This document shows positions 32,426 to 41,085 of a stretch of DNA of 53,358 bases, piece by piece (position 1 is the stretch's first letter; every line of letters starts with the position of its first letter). The notes under the pieces are model-generated. The model did no database searches, was not told the DNA's origin, and was given only the letters and a program-made list of their open reading frames with translations. Origin of the DNA: an uncultured bacterium (GTDB taxonomy: Bacteria; Bacillota; Clostridia; Lachnospirales; Lachnospiraceae); NCBI GenBank assembly GCA_905214875.1, contig CAJMNR010000029.1, positions 1-53,358 of the forward strand, read 5' to 3'. Position numbers and translations under genes: made by a program.

Positions 32426-34396
32426 ATGGTAAAGAAAAAATTAATGAAGAGTATCATGGGTGTTACACTTGCTTGTATGCTAATGGGATCTTTAACTGCA
32501 TGTTCAAGTGGCAAAAAAGAAGCAGAAAGCAATACAAATACAGCAGCTACAGTAAGCTTCAAAGCTGGTACTTATACGTCTACACAAAAAGGTAACAACG
32601 GCGATGTAACAGTAGAAGTTACAGTATCTGATAGCAAAATTGAAGATATTAAGATTTTAGAACATAAAGAAACACCAAACCTTGGTGATACAGCAATGGA
32701 TTCTTTAATTGAAAAAATTAAAGAAAACCAAACAATCGCAGTTGATGCCGTAACTGGTGCAACAAACAGTAGTACTGCATTAATCGAAGCAGTAAAAGAT
32801 TGTGCTACACAAGCTGGCGCTGATATCAGTGCATTAAGCAACGAAGTGAAAAAAGCTGGTGTTGATGAAGAAATGACAACACAAGTAGTAGTAGTAGGTG
32901 GCGGTGCTTCTGGTACAGCTGCAGCACTTCAAGCAGTAGAAGATGGCGCTAAAGTTATCTTAGTTGAAATGACTCAATCTCCTGCAGGTCAAGGTACACA
33001 AGCAGGCGGTATGTTTGCAACTAGCTCTACACAACAAAAAGAATCAGATCAAACAATCGATAATAAATGGGTATATGATCAATTCGTAGAAACAAGTAAC
33101 TACAAAGCAAACGCTGGTTTATTAACAAAAGTAATCCAAAACTCTGGTAATACGGTAGATTGGTTAATCAAAAATGGATGTAAATTAACATTAGCTTTAC
33201 CAGGTACAGGCGGTTACCAAGAACACGTTGAAACTCATCCAGCTTCCATTATTCATGGTTACACAGAAGGTGGTACTCAAGCTATCACTAACTTACATGA
33301 AACTATCACTAAAAAAGGTGGTACAGTATTATATTCAACAAAAGCAACTGAATTAATTACTGAAAATGGTAAAGTTGCTGGAATCAAAGCTGAAAAAGAA
33401 GACGGTGGTATCTTAACAATCAAATCTGATTCCGTAATCTTAGCAACTGGTGGTTTCGGTGGAAACGAAGAAAAAGTCGCTGAAGTATTTGGTGAAGGAT
33501 ATGGTCAAAGCCGTATCGCAACAAACATCGGTACTGGTATCGAAATGGCTAAATCTGCAGGCGCAGATGCTGATTACGAAGATGCAATCACAATGCACTA
33601 TGGTGTAAGCCGTGGTGGTACTTCATGGGGTTCTGAATTAAACTCTGCATTATTAAATCCATTTTTGCATGTAGACGTTGATGGTAACCGTTTCATGAAC
33701 GAAGAAGATTTCATCTATGAACCAATCAAATCTTCTAACGTAATCAAATCTTTACCAACAAGAACAGCTTACGAAATCTTCGATTCAACAATGATCGAAA
33801 CAGTAAAAGAAAAAGGTACTATTGGCCTTAGCGAACAATACCCAGGTAAATTAGCAACTGATCCAACAAAATTCATCGAAGTTGGTCATGAAATTGATAC
33901 AGCTGCAGCTGCAGAAAAAACAAAAACACCATATGATTTAACTGCTGATATTGAAAAATATATCGAAGAAGGAACAATCATCAAAGCAGATAGCATTGAA
34001 GAATTAGCTGAAAAATTAGGAATGTCTAATTTAACAGAAACAGTAGCTCGTTACAACGAATTATGTGAAAAAGGTGAAGATACAGATCACTTCAAATCTG
34101 CAAAATATCTTGATAAATTAGAAGGAACTGTTTACGCAGTAAAAATCACTCCTTCTGTATTCTTAGGAACACTTGGTGGTATCGAAATTAACTCTGATTG
34201 TGAAGTATTAGATAACAACGGTAAAGCAATTGAAGGTTTATATGCAGCTGGTGCAGAAACTAACGGTGCTTACGGTAACAGTTATGTATTCTTCGAAGGT
34301 GGTACTTTAGGATATGCTTACGGAACAGGTAGAATTGCTGGTCAATCTGCTGCAAAAGCTGTAACTGCATCTTCAACATCCACAAAAACTAAATAA
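32426..34396 (+). CDS. Lipoprotein FAD/FMN-dependent reductase (fumarate/urocanate reductase-like)
   Basis: A 656-residue surface flavoenzyme. Residues 1-27 are a lipoprotein signal with lipobox GSLTAC. Residues about 40-125 are an FMN-binding domain ending DAVTGATNSS, the site where ApbE attaches FMN covalently to Thr. Residues about 150-640 are a fumarate-reductase-type flavoprotein domain: VVVVGGGASGTAAALQAV for FAD, FLHVDVDGNRFMNEED, and the final GGIEINSDCEVLD and ETNGAYGNSYVFFEGG. Such proteins use extracellular organic electron acceptors (fumarate, urocanate, cinnamates) in anaerobes. TGGAGGAA fixes the start at 32426. Codon choice is unusually uniform, suggesting high expression. No ApbE gene is in the window. 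Confidence 0.93.
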   Translation: MVKKKLMKSIMGVTLACMLMGSLTACSSGKKEAESNTNTAATVSFKAGTYTSTQKGNNGDVTVEVTVSDSKIEDIKILEHKETPNLGDTAMDSLIEKIKENQTIAVDAVTGATNSSTALIEAVKDCATQAGADISALSNEVKKAGVDEEMTTQVVVVGGGASGTAAALQAVEDGAKVILVEMTQSPAGQGTQAGGMFATSSTQQKESDQTIDNKWVYDQFVETSNYKANAGLLTKVIQNSGNTVDWLIKNGCKLTLALPGTGGYQEHVETHPASIIHGYTEGGTQAITNLHETITKKGGTVLYSTKATELITENGKVAGIKAEKEDGGILTIKSDSVILATGGFGGNEEKVAEVFGEGYGQSRIATNIGTGIEMAKSAGADADYEDAITMHYGVSRGGTSWGSELNSALLNPFLHVDVDGNRFMNEEDFIYEPIKSSNVIKSLPTRTAYEIFDSTMIETVKEKGTIGLSEQYPGKLATDPTKFIEVGHEIDTAAAAEKTKTPYDLTADIEKYIEEGTIIKADSIEELAEKLGMSNLTETVARYNELCEKGEDTDHFKSAKYLDKLEGTVYAVKITPSVFLGTLGGIEINSDCEVLDNNGKAIEGLYAAGAETNGAYGNSYVFFEGGTLGYAYGTGRIAGQSAAKAVTASSTSTKTK

Positions 34397-34433
34397 GCTG
34401 ATAAGTATTTTATTTGATAAATTTTTTCCAACC

Positions 34434-34466
34434 AAAAAGGGGTCCCGAATTTCGGGGCCTCTTTTG
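34434..34466 (+). terminator. Terminator after flavin reductase
   Basis: AAAAGGGG-T-CCCGA pairs with TCGGG-G-CC-T-CTTTT around ATT; distal T-run. Confidence 0.8.
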
Positions 34467-34559
34467 CTATGAAGTTTGATAGAAAATAGTAAAAATATGG
34501 TATAATAAAAGACGGAAAAAGAGGCATTGTAATTAAGTGTGGAGAAAGAGGGAAAATCA

Positions 34560-35498
34560 ATGAGAGTGTTAGTCTATGGAGCTGGCGTAATTGGATGTGA
34601 GCTGGCACATGAACTATGCAAAGGAGAAAATGATGTCACATTACTTGCAAGAGGAAAATGGAAAGACACCATTGACAAAAAAGGTTTGATTATCCGGCAT
34701 TACGTGCAGTTGCATACTACTGTGGACTTTATTTCCACAATTGATCAGTTGGAACCGGAAGATATGTTTGACTTGATCTTTGTAGTAATGCAGTATGGAC
34801 AGCTAGAGGAGGTGCTGCTTCCTGTTGCTAGGAACATAAGCAAACGGGTCATCTTAGTTGGAAACAATATGGATGCCAAAGGATGTGAAGAAACAATAAA
34901 AAAGAATTCAGTGGTAAAGAAAGAAGTTGCATTTGGATTCCAAGGTACTGCAGGAAGACGAGAAGAAGAAAAAGTGATAAGCATACATACGAAATCATCC
35001 ATGACCATTGGAGGAATCAATGGGATGTCAAAGGAATTTGTAAAAACGATAAAGGAAGTATTTCGCGCAACGGGATACCAATTGAAAAAAGAGCCCAATA
35101 TGGATGCCTGGTTAAAGTGCCATATGGCATTTATTCTACCTATTTGTTATTTATGTTATGGACTGGATGGAAAGTTAAAACGAGTAAGAAGTAAGCAGAT
35201 TTCCAATGTCTTTGATGCCGTAATCGAGGCACATGAAATGTTAAAGAAATTAGGCTATCCAATCCGGCCAGATGGGGAAGAAGAGTACTTTTTGCAAGGA
35301 AGAAAGGAACATGAAACCATGCTGTTTCTTATGGCTAAGACTCCTCTTGGAATGTTGGCAGCAGGTGACCATGCGATGCATGCGGTTGATGAAATGAAGA
35401 AATTAGACAAGGAATTTATGAAGCTGAAAGCGGAAGCAGGAATCCAGATGCCAGTATGGGAAAAATTAAGGAGTGAAGCGAGAAAGGATTGGGAATGA
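34560..35498 (+). CDS. Ketopantoate reductase-like (PanE/ApbA family) oxidoreductase
   Basis: A 312-residue NADPH-dependent reductase. The N-terminal Rossmann motif is MRVLVYGAGVIGCELAHELC with LLARGKW as the family's NADP-binding second strand. The C-terminal helical domain contains MDAWLKCHMAFILPICYLCY, corresponding to the catalytic Lys region. The family includes ketopantoate reductase of coenzyme A synthesis, but many clostridial paralogues act elsewhere; no pan genes are adjacent, so the substrate is uncertain. The start at 34560 is chosen on AAAGAGGG spacing; an in-frame GTG seven codons earlier has no ribosome site. Confidence 0.85.
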   Translation: MRVLVYGAGVIGCELAHELCKGENDVTLLARGKWKDTIDKKGLIIRHYVQLHTTVDFISTIDQLEPEDMFDLIFVVMQYGQLEEVLLPVARNISKRVILVGNNMDAKGCEETIKKNSVVKKEVAFGFQGTAGRREEEKVISIHTKSSMTIGGINGMSKEFVKTIKEVFRATGYQLKKEPNMDAWLKCHMAFILPICYLCYGLDGKLKRVRSKQISNVFDAVIEAHEMLKKLGYPIRPDGEEEYFLQGRKEHETMLFLMAKTPLGMLAAGDHAMHAVDEMKKLDKEFMKLKAEAGIQMPVWEKLRSEARKDWE

Positions 35499-35562
35499 TA
35501 TGGTATAATTAGAATGCGTGGATTCGATGTAAACTTAATCTATGTTAAGGAGGCGTTTGGCT

Positions 35563-35661
35563 ATGTACATTGATGTATGGAGTATTATAGGATTCGTTAT
35601 CGTCATCGTCGGATTTGGCTATGCGATATATGATGAATATTTCACTAAGGAGAGCAAATGA
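35563..35661 (+). CDS. 32-residue single-span membrane protein
   Basis: A complete small gene: AAGGAGG nine bases before the ATG, then MYIDVWSIIGFVIVIVGFGY and a polar tail DEYFTKESK, stop at 35659-35661. One transmembrane helix with a charged C-terminus. The excellent ribosome site argues it is real. Function unknown; small membrane proteins of this type often modulate a larger membrane partner. Confidence 0.65.
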   Translation: MYIDVWSIIGFVIVIVGFGYAIYDEYFTKESK

Positions 35662-35702
35662 CCACTAACATACAAAGGATGAAAGATACAAGAATTCAGC
35701 TG

Positions 35703-35726
35703 GGCGAGAGAGCGTTCTCTTTCGCC
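35703..35726 (+). other. Hairpin between small membrane protein and GNAT
   Basis: GGCGAGAGAG and CTCTTTCGCC form a 10-bp stem (one G-T pair) around a CGTT tetraloop. Without a T-run it is a weak terminator or a leader structure. Confidence 0.45.
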
Positions 35727-35762
35727 TAGTATGAGATTGATAGGAACATAAGGAGGATGGAG

Positions 35763-36389
35763 ATGGAAGAAAACTACCAAATGTATTTAGAACAACCTGA
35801 AGACTATAGGGAGAATGAGAATCTTACCAGGGAAGCATTCTGGGATGTTTATCGTCCAGGTTGTTCGGAACATCTTATTCTGCATAATTTAAGAAAGTCA
35901 AAAAATTTTATTCCAGTATTATCTTATGTGATAAAAGAAGGAGACCGTCTGGTTGGAAGCATCGCATATAGCAAGGTTAAGATTAATGAGGAAGATGGGA
36001 AAAGTTACGAGGCGGTAGGATTTGGACCAATCAGCGTAGACCCTGCATATCAGAAGAAAGGGATTGGAAGCAAGCTAATTGAGGTTTCGGCAAAACGGGC
36101 AAAAGAGCTTGGATATCCAGCAATTTTCATCACCGGCAATACAAGGTATTACCATCGTTTTGGATTTGAATCCGCAAGTAGATATGGTATATATTTAGAA
36201 GGTATGTCTAAGGAAGACGAAGCAGCATTTTTCATGGTTCTTGTTCTTGATCCAGAGAAAATAAAGAACATACAAGGAATCTGTGAGTGGGACAAAGCAT
36301 TTGAGCCTGACAATGACGAACTTTTAGAGTTTGAAAAGGAATTTCCTTACAAAGAAAAGAGAGAGGCAAGAGATTCTGATTTAGATTAG
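35763..36389 (+). CDS. GNAT family N-acetyltransferase (YhbS-like)
   Basis: A 208-residue acetyltransferase. Motif A is VGFGPISVDPAYQKKGIGSK near residues 82-101, followed by LIEVSAKRAKELGYPAIFIT and the YYHRFGFESAS motif. This order (GPISVDPAYQKKGIG then GNTRYYHRFGFE) is typical of the YhbS/predicted acetyltransferase group. The C-terminal 50 residues are acidic and end in a charged tail. ATG at 35763 lies six bases after AGGAGG; the ATG at 35757 abuts that site. Strong terminator after the gene. Substrate unknown. Confidence 0.88.
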   Translation: MEENYQMYLEQPEDYRENENLTREAFWDVYRPGCSEHLILHNLRKSKNFIPVLSYVIKEGDRLVGSIAYSKVKINEEDGKSYEAVGFGPISVDPAYQKKGIGSKLIEVSAKRAKELGYPAIFITGNTRYYHRFGFESASRYGIYLEGMSKEDEAAFFMVLVLDPEKIKNIQGICEWDKAFEPDNDELLEFEKEFPYKEKREARDSDLD

Positions 36390-36398
36390 AATAAGAAT

Positions 36399-36438
36399 AA
36401 AAAAACTGGAGCACAGATTTTGTGTCTCCAGTTTTTTT
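36399..36438 (+). terminator. Terminator after GNAT
   Basis: AAAAAAACTGGAGCACA pairs with TGTGTCTCCAGTTTTTTT around a short loop. Confidence 0.9.
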
Positions 36439-36480
36439 GTGGATAGAACAGAGAGCTTGTTTTGATGAGGCACTTCCTTA

Positions 36481-36503
36481 TTTTTGGGCATATGCCCCAA
36501 AAA
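36481..36503. promoter_or_regulatory. Inverted repeat upstream of pectate lyase
   Basis: TTTTTGGGCAT and ATGCCCCAAAAA face each other with no loop and one extra base. Such a loopless dyad is more like a protein-binding site than a terminator. It lies about 70 bases above the probable promoter. Confidence 0.4.
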
Positions 36504-36570
36504 GTATCAATTGAAAATGTAAATAATTGGAAAATGGAAATGATAGGGGGTAATTAGCACTAAAAATAGG

Positions 36571-36593
36571 TATAAAGTACTAGGACGGTCCTA
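36571..36593 (+). promoter_or_regulatory. -10 element and operator-like palindrome of pectate lyase
   Basis: TATAAA at 36571-36576, then TAGGACGGTCCTA (36581-36593), a perfect 6-bp-arm palindrome with one central base covering the predicted transcription start. No convincing -35 is seen, which would fit activator dependence. Flanking AAATAGG / CCTATTT extends the pairing. Confidence 0.45.
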
Positions 36594-36684
36594 TTTCAAT
36601 GTGGGTCGAAAGGTGCTACACTTTTTTTGTATTGTTCAATCAAAGATTGGCAATATAAAACTATATCTTAGGGAGGATAAAGGA

Positions 36685-39600
36685 ATGAAGAAACAAATCA
36701 AGAAACCTTTGAGTATGTTCATGGCCGGCGTACTAACGTTTAGTACCGTACTGACATGTGACATTTCGAAGGTAAGTGCGGATTCGAAAACGACAATGTC
36801 GATTATCGAATCAAACGGAGACCTGGAAACAGCCTATGTTGAATGGAATGCTTATCCAGGAGCAACAGGTTACAATGTATATGTGAAGGATGCAAGCGCA
36901 GACGATTCAACGTATACACAATTGGACACGGAATTAATCAGACAGTATCCAGGATATTTTAGAGCCGACGCTCTTGGCTTAAAAGCTGGATCTTATGTAT
37001 TAAAGATCGTTCCAGTAGTAGACGGAGAAAAAGAAGAAAGTGCTGCACTGACTACAGATACGCTCACTGTAGAAGCACACGACAGATCAGGATTTGGATT
37101 TGTTAATGGAACATCTTCAGGTGCTTATAATGAAGATGGTACATTGAAAGCCAATGCAGATGTCATTTACGTAACTGAAGAAACAAAGGATACGATTACT
37201 TATGAAACGACAGTAGATGCTAAAGGGAATAAGGAAACAGCAACTGGTTTATCAAATATCATTGCAATGCTAAAGGGAAGCTATTCCAATCCAGTAGCAA
37301 TTCGTTTTATCGGTAATATCACAGATCCAGCAAACTTGAAAAATGGTGATCTTTACATAGACGCAGTAGGCAGCAAACTAGCAAGCGGTCTTACAATCGA
37401 AGGCGTTGGTGAAGATGCTGTAGTCAATGGATATGGTCTAGACATAAAGTCCTCAAGCAACATTGAAGTAAGAAATCTTGGTGTCATGAACTGTGATAGT
37501 AAAGAGGGAGACGGTGTCAGCCTTCAACAGGATAATGATCACATCTGGGTTCATAACTGTGATTTCTTCTATGGTTATCCAGGAAAAGATAAAGATCAGA
37601 AAAAAGGTGATGGAGCATTAGATACAAAGCGCTCAACTTATATCACACATTCCTACAATCATTTTTATGATACTGGAAAATCTAATCTTCTTGGTATGAA
37701 ATCAGAAAGCAGTGATGAATGTATTACATATCATCATAACTGGTATGATCACTCAGATTCAAGACATCCACGTGTAAGAACTTGTACGGTACATATCTAT
37801 AACAACTATTTTGATGGAAATGCAAAATACGGTGTAGGTGCTACTATGGGAGCTTCTGTATTCGTAGAAAATAACTATTTTAGAAATTGTAAATACCCTA
37901 CATTGATTTCAATGCAAGGTTCTGATGTATATGATCCAGAAACAGGAGAAAATGATTATGGCGAAACTCCTACATTAAGCAGAGAACCTGGTGGTATAAT
38001 CAAGGCATACGGTAATACAATTATCGGAGCTAAGAGATTTGTTCCATACTCATCTACAGATTCTGTAGACTTTGATGCAGTAGTAGTAGAAAACAGAGAC
38101 GACAAAGTTGATAGTTCTATTACCACTTACTTAGGATCTAACACATACAATAACTTTGATACAAGCGATAACATGTACTCTTATACAGCAGATACTCCAG
38201 AAGTTGCAAAAGATAAAGTTGAAAAATACGCAGGTCGTGTAAACGGCGGAGATTTAAAATGGGAATTTGACGATGCTGTAGATGATACATCTTCAGATGT
38301 TATTCCAGAACTTCAAGACAAATTAATCAACTATAAATCAACTTTAGTATCCGTTGGTGGTAATTCAGTTAAAGAAGATGTTCCAGCAACAGAAGAACCA
38401 ACAGTTGCACCAGCAACAGAGGAACCAACAGCTGCACCAGCAACAGAAGAACCAACAGTTGCACCAGCAACAGAGGAACCAACAGAAACGCCAGCAACAG
38501 AAGAACCAACAGAAACTCCAGCAATAGTAGAGGGAAAAACATATGTACATAACTTCACTACTGATGGATTAAACAGTGATTTCTTTACTATAAAAGGAGC
38601 ACTTTCAAAAACGAAAGGTACTGTTTCTTATAACGACCTTACTTTAACACAGTGCTTGAAAATAGAAACATCTACGAGTATTGCATTTGATACTGCAAGT
38701 TCTGCAGTACTTACAATGGTATTCAATGCAGACAATAATAAATCTATCGTAGTAGATGGAACAACAGTAGCTATCCAAAATGGTATTGCAACTGTTAAGT
38801 TAGAAGCAGGAAGTCATACGATTACAAAATCAACAACTGGAAATCTTTATTACATCGAAGTAACGACAGAAGGCACTGAAGCGCCAACAGAAGAACCAAC
38901 AGTAGCGCCAACGGAAGAGCCAACAGTAGCGCCAACAGAAGAACCAGTAGTTGAGCCAACAGAAGAGCCAACAGTTGCCCCAACACAAACTCCAGATGCT
39001 GTTACAGCTGGAAACGTAGGAGTTACAACAAACCTTAGTACAAAAAAAGATGCTGATTTTAAAAATGTTGTTTATGTTGCGCCTAATGGAACAGAAGATG
39101 GAGAAGGAACAAAAGAATCACCAAAAGACCTTGTATCTGCAATTAACAATGCTTCAGAAGGTCAAGCAATCTTGCTTCTTGGTGGAACATACTCAATCGA
39201 TAAAAGAGTTAGAATCGCTTATGATAATAACGGAACAGAAGATGCATATAAAGTTTTAAGAGCAGCAGATGGTGAAGAAGTCGTAATCGACGGATCACAA
39301 CAAACTTATGGTAATCCAAGTAATGTTGATAATGAAAGAGGTCTTCAAGTTGACGGAAGTTACTGGTACATCGCAGGTATTACAGTAACAGGAGCAGCTG
39401 ATAACGGAATGTTCATCTCAGGAAGTAACAACATTATTGAAAGATGTATCTTAAGAGGAAATAGAGACTCAGGTCTTCAAATTTCTCGTAGAGCATCTTC
39501 ATTAACAGACATGAAAGATTGGCCAGCAAACAACCAAATCATCAACTGTACATCCTTTGATAACTATGATCCATGGGATGGTGAAAATGCTGATGGTTTT

Positions 39601-40341
39601 GCAGCAAAACTTAGCTGTGGTAATGGAAATGTATTTGACGGATGTATTGCATATTCCAACATTGATGATGGATGGGATTTATACGCAAAACCAGGTGCTT
39701 CTTATGGTGCAATCGGAGTTGTAACTCTTAGAAACTGTGTATCATTTAATAACGGTACATTAACAAATGGATTTGCATCAACAGGTGGAGATCGTAATGG
39801 TTTCAAACTTGGTGGAAGCAATGGTAAAGTTCCAACAAATCATATTGTAGATAACTGTATCGCATTTAATAATGGAAAACATGGATTCACTGATAACGGT
39901 AATGGTGGTGCTCTTACTATTACAAATTGTTCTTCTTACAATAATGCAAAATCAAACTATGCATTTGATAGAACAAACGGTGGTATCTACAAAAACCTTC
40001 TTTCTTATAAAGATAACACTCAGACAGCAGATAAATTTGTTGGTACAATTACTAATTCCGTAATTATTACGAACAAAAAATACTATTATACAGGAGAAGC
40101 TGATGTTGCAATTGCAAATTCCGAAAAAGTTGGAACAATTGTAGAACAATCAGCAGATGCATTTAAGAGCCTTGTTGCTCCATCCGGATTATCTACTTCT
40201 ATCGATACTGAATGTAGAAATGAAGATGGTACAGTAAACATGGGCGGATTAATGGAATCAGCTTCTGAAACAAATAAAATTGGTTATGAATTAGGTACAA
40301 GTGCAGCAAGTGTTGTAACTGTAAACGCTATCATGAACTAA
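36685..40341 (+). CDS. Secreted bimodular pectate lyase (PL1 plus PL9)
   Basis: A 1218-residue exported enzyme. Residues 1-33 are a signal peptide (KKPLSMFMAGVLTFSTVLTC). Residues about 35-130 are a fibronectin-like module. Residues about 150-540 are a PL1 beta-helix (HIWVHNCDFFYG, THSYNHFYDTGKSN, and DSRHPRVRTCTVHIYNNYFD with the conserved RHPRVR near residue 360). A Pro/Thr/Glu linker (567-611) leads to a beta-sandwich binding-like module (615-730), then a second linker. Residues about 785-1215 are a PL9-like beta-helix (VYVAPNGTEDGEGTKESPKD, then ENADGFAAKLSCGNGNVFDG and DDGWDLYAK). Both cleave polygalacturonate by calcium-dependent beta-elimination. AGGGAGG fixes the start at 36685. Monocistronic. 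Confidence 0.93.
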   Translation: MKKQIKKPLSMFMAGVLTFSTVLTCDISKVSADSKTTMSIIESNGDLETAYVEWNAYPGATGYNVYVKDASADDSTYTQLDTELIRQYPGYFRADALGLKAGSYVLKIVPVVDGEKEESAALTTDTLTVEAHDRSGFGFVNGTSSGAYNEDGTLKANADVIYVTEETKDTITYETTVDAKGNKETATGLSNIIAMLKGSYSNPVAIRFIGNITDPANLKNGDLYIDAVGSKLASGLTIEGVGEDAVVNGYGLDIKSSSNIEVRNLGVMNCDSKEGDGVSLQQDNDHIWVHNCDFFYGYPGKDKDQKKGDGALDTKRSTYITHSYNHFYDTGKSNLLGMKSESSDECITYHHNWYDHSDSRHPRVRTCTVHIYNNYFDGNAKYGVGATMGASVFVENNYFRNCKYPTLISMQGSDVYDPETGENDYGETPTLSREPGGIIKAYGNTIIGAKRFVPYSSTDSVDFDAVVVENRDDKVDSSITTYLGSNTYNNFDTSDNMYSYTADTPEVAKDKVEKYAGRVNGGDLKWEFDDAVDDTSSDVIPELQDKLINYKSTLVSVGGNSVKEDVPATEEPTVAPATEEPTAAPATEEPTVAPATEEPTETPATEEPTETPAIVEGKTYVHNFTTDGLNSDFFTIKGALSKTKGTVSYNDLTLTQCLKIETSTSIAFDTASSAVLTMVFNADNNKSIVVDGTTVAIQNGIATVKLEAGSHTITKSTTGNLYYIEVTTEGTEAPTEEPTVAPTEEPTVAPTEEPVVEPTEEPTVAPTQTPDAVTAGNVGVTTNLSTKKDADFKNVVYVAPNGTEDGEGTKESPKDLVSAINNASEGQAILLLGGTYSIDKRVRIAYDNNGTEDAYKVLRAADGEEVVIDGSQQTYGNPSNVDNERGLQVDGSYWYIAGITVTGAADNGMFISGSNNIIERCILRGNRDSGLQISRRASSLTDMKDWPANNQIINCTSFDNYDPWDGENADGFAAKLSCGNGNVFDGCIAYSNIDDGWDLYAKPGASYGAIGVVTLRNCVSFNNGTLTNGFASTGGDRNGFKLGGSNGKVPTNHIVDNCIAFNNGKHGFTDNGNGGALTITNCSSYNNAKSNYAFDRTNGGIYKNLLSYKDNTQTADKFVGTITNSVIITNKKYYYTGEADVAIANSEKVGTIVEQSADAFKSLVAPSGLSTSIDTECRNEDGTVNMGGLMESASETNKIGYELGTSAASVVTVNAIMN
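38383..38517 (+). repeat. Five 27-base tandem repeats (linker 1)
   Basis: Five exact-length units starting CCAGCAACAGA(A/G)GAACC encode PATEEPTVA-type nine-residue units. The last two end in GAAACG/GAAACT (ETP). They form the flexible Pro/Thr/Glu linker after the PL1 domain and are prone to length change by slippage. Confidence 0.9.
38884..38979 (+). repeat. Four 24-base tandem repeats (linker 2)
   Basis: Four units of CCAACAGAAGAACCAACAGT-type sequence encode PTEEPTVA eight-residue units, one altered to PTEEPVVE. They form the linker before the PL9-like domain. Confidence 0.88.
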
Positions 40342-40348
40342 AGATAAG

Positions 40349-40381
40349 TCAAAAAGGCGCCAGAAATGGCGCCTTTTTTGA
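40349..40381 (+). terminator. Terminator after pectate lyase
   Basis: A perfect AAAAAGGCGCC / GGCGCCTTTTTT stem with a six-base loop. Confidence 0.92.
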
Positions 40382-40514
40382 CCGTAAACAAATAAAAACT
40401 TTCATCCAAAGCTTGTTGTTTTATATAGAATAAAATAAGTGCTTGCCCTGAACCTTACTTAAGGGTTTATGCTAGGATTATACTTGGGCTATACAGAAAG
40501 AGAGGAGCTAAAAA

Positions 40515-40973
40515 ATGGAGTATGCAACATTAGGTGATTCAGGAATCGAGGTATCAAAACTTTGTGTAGGATGCATGAGTTTTGGAAAAGCATCGGAGGA
40601 TTTTCATAAGTGGACTTTAAACCCGAAAGAAACAGAAGGAGTTGTAAAAAAGGCATTAGACCTAGGAATCAATTTCTTTGATACGGCAAATTGCTATTCG
40701 CACGGAACAAGTGAAGAATATTTGGGACAAGCACTAAAGAACAACATCGCAAGAGATAAGGTAGTAATCGGAACAAAGGTTTATTTTAATGAGGGTAATC
40801 TGTCAAAAGAAGCAATTAATAGAGAAATTGATGGTTCCTTAAAACGCCTTGGAAACTGTAAGGATGTATTAGCAAAATGCGTAGATGCGTCCGTAACATG
40901 GGGGGCAGGTAAGAGACTTAGCGCAAGCTGTTCTGTGAATGAACTTGCCGACTGGGTAAAAGGATTAGAATAA
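40515..40973 (+). pseudogene. Truncated aldo/keto reductase with foreign tail
   Basis: Residues 1-115 are a clear aldo/keto reductase N-terminus: MEYATLGDSGIEVSKLCVGC, LDLGINFFDTANCYSHGTSE, and VVIGTKVYF, with the catalytic Asp, Tyr and Lys. The family needs about 310-330 residues, but after SLKRLG the frame turns into NCKDVLAKCVDASVTWGAGK and ends ELADWVKGLE at residue 152, unlike any part of the barrel. The active-site His region and the NADPH-binding half are missing. A deletion has joined the 5' part to unrelated or frame-shifted sequence. The ribosome site (GAGAGGAG) and promoter are intact, so a stub may still be made. Confidence 0.72.
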
Positions 40974-41085
40974 GACTTATAAAAGAAATTGAAAGATCGA
41001 AAGAACTAAAAATCAAATTGTAAATTTTCGTGAATTCCTTTAATATAGAATGTATTATTAGAAGGCTTAGACAGGTGTAAGGAAA

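Noticed and set aside
38383..38979. Regularly spaced short repeats resembling a CRISPR array
   Set aside because: The units are contiguous without spacers, have lengths divisible by three, and encode a Pro/Thr/Glu linker inside the pectate lyase frame.
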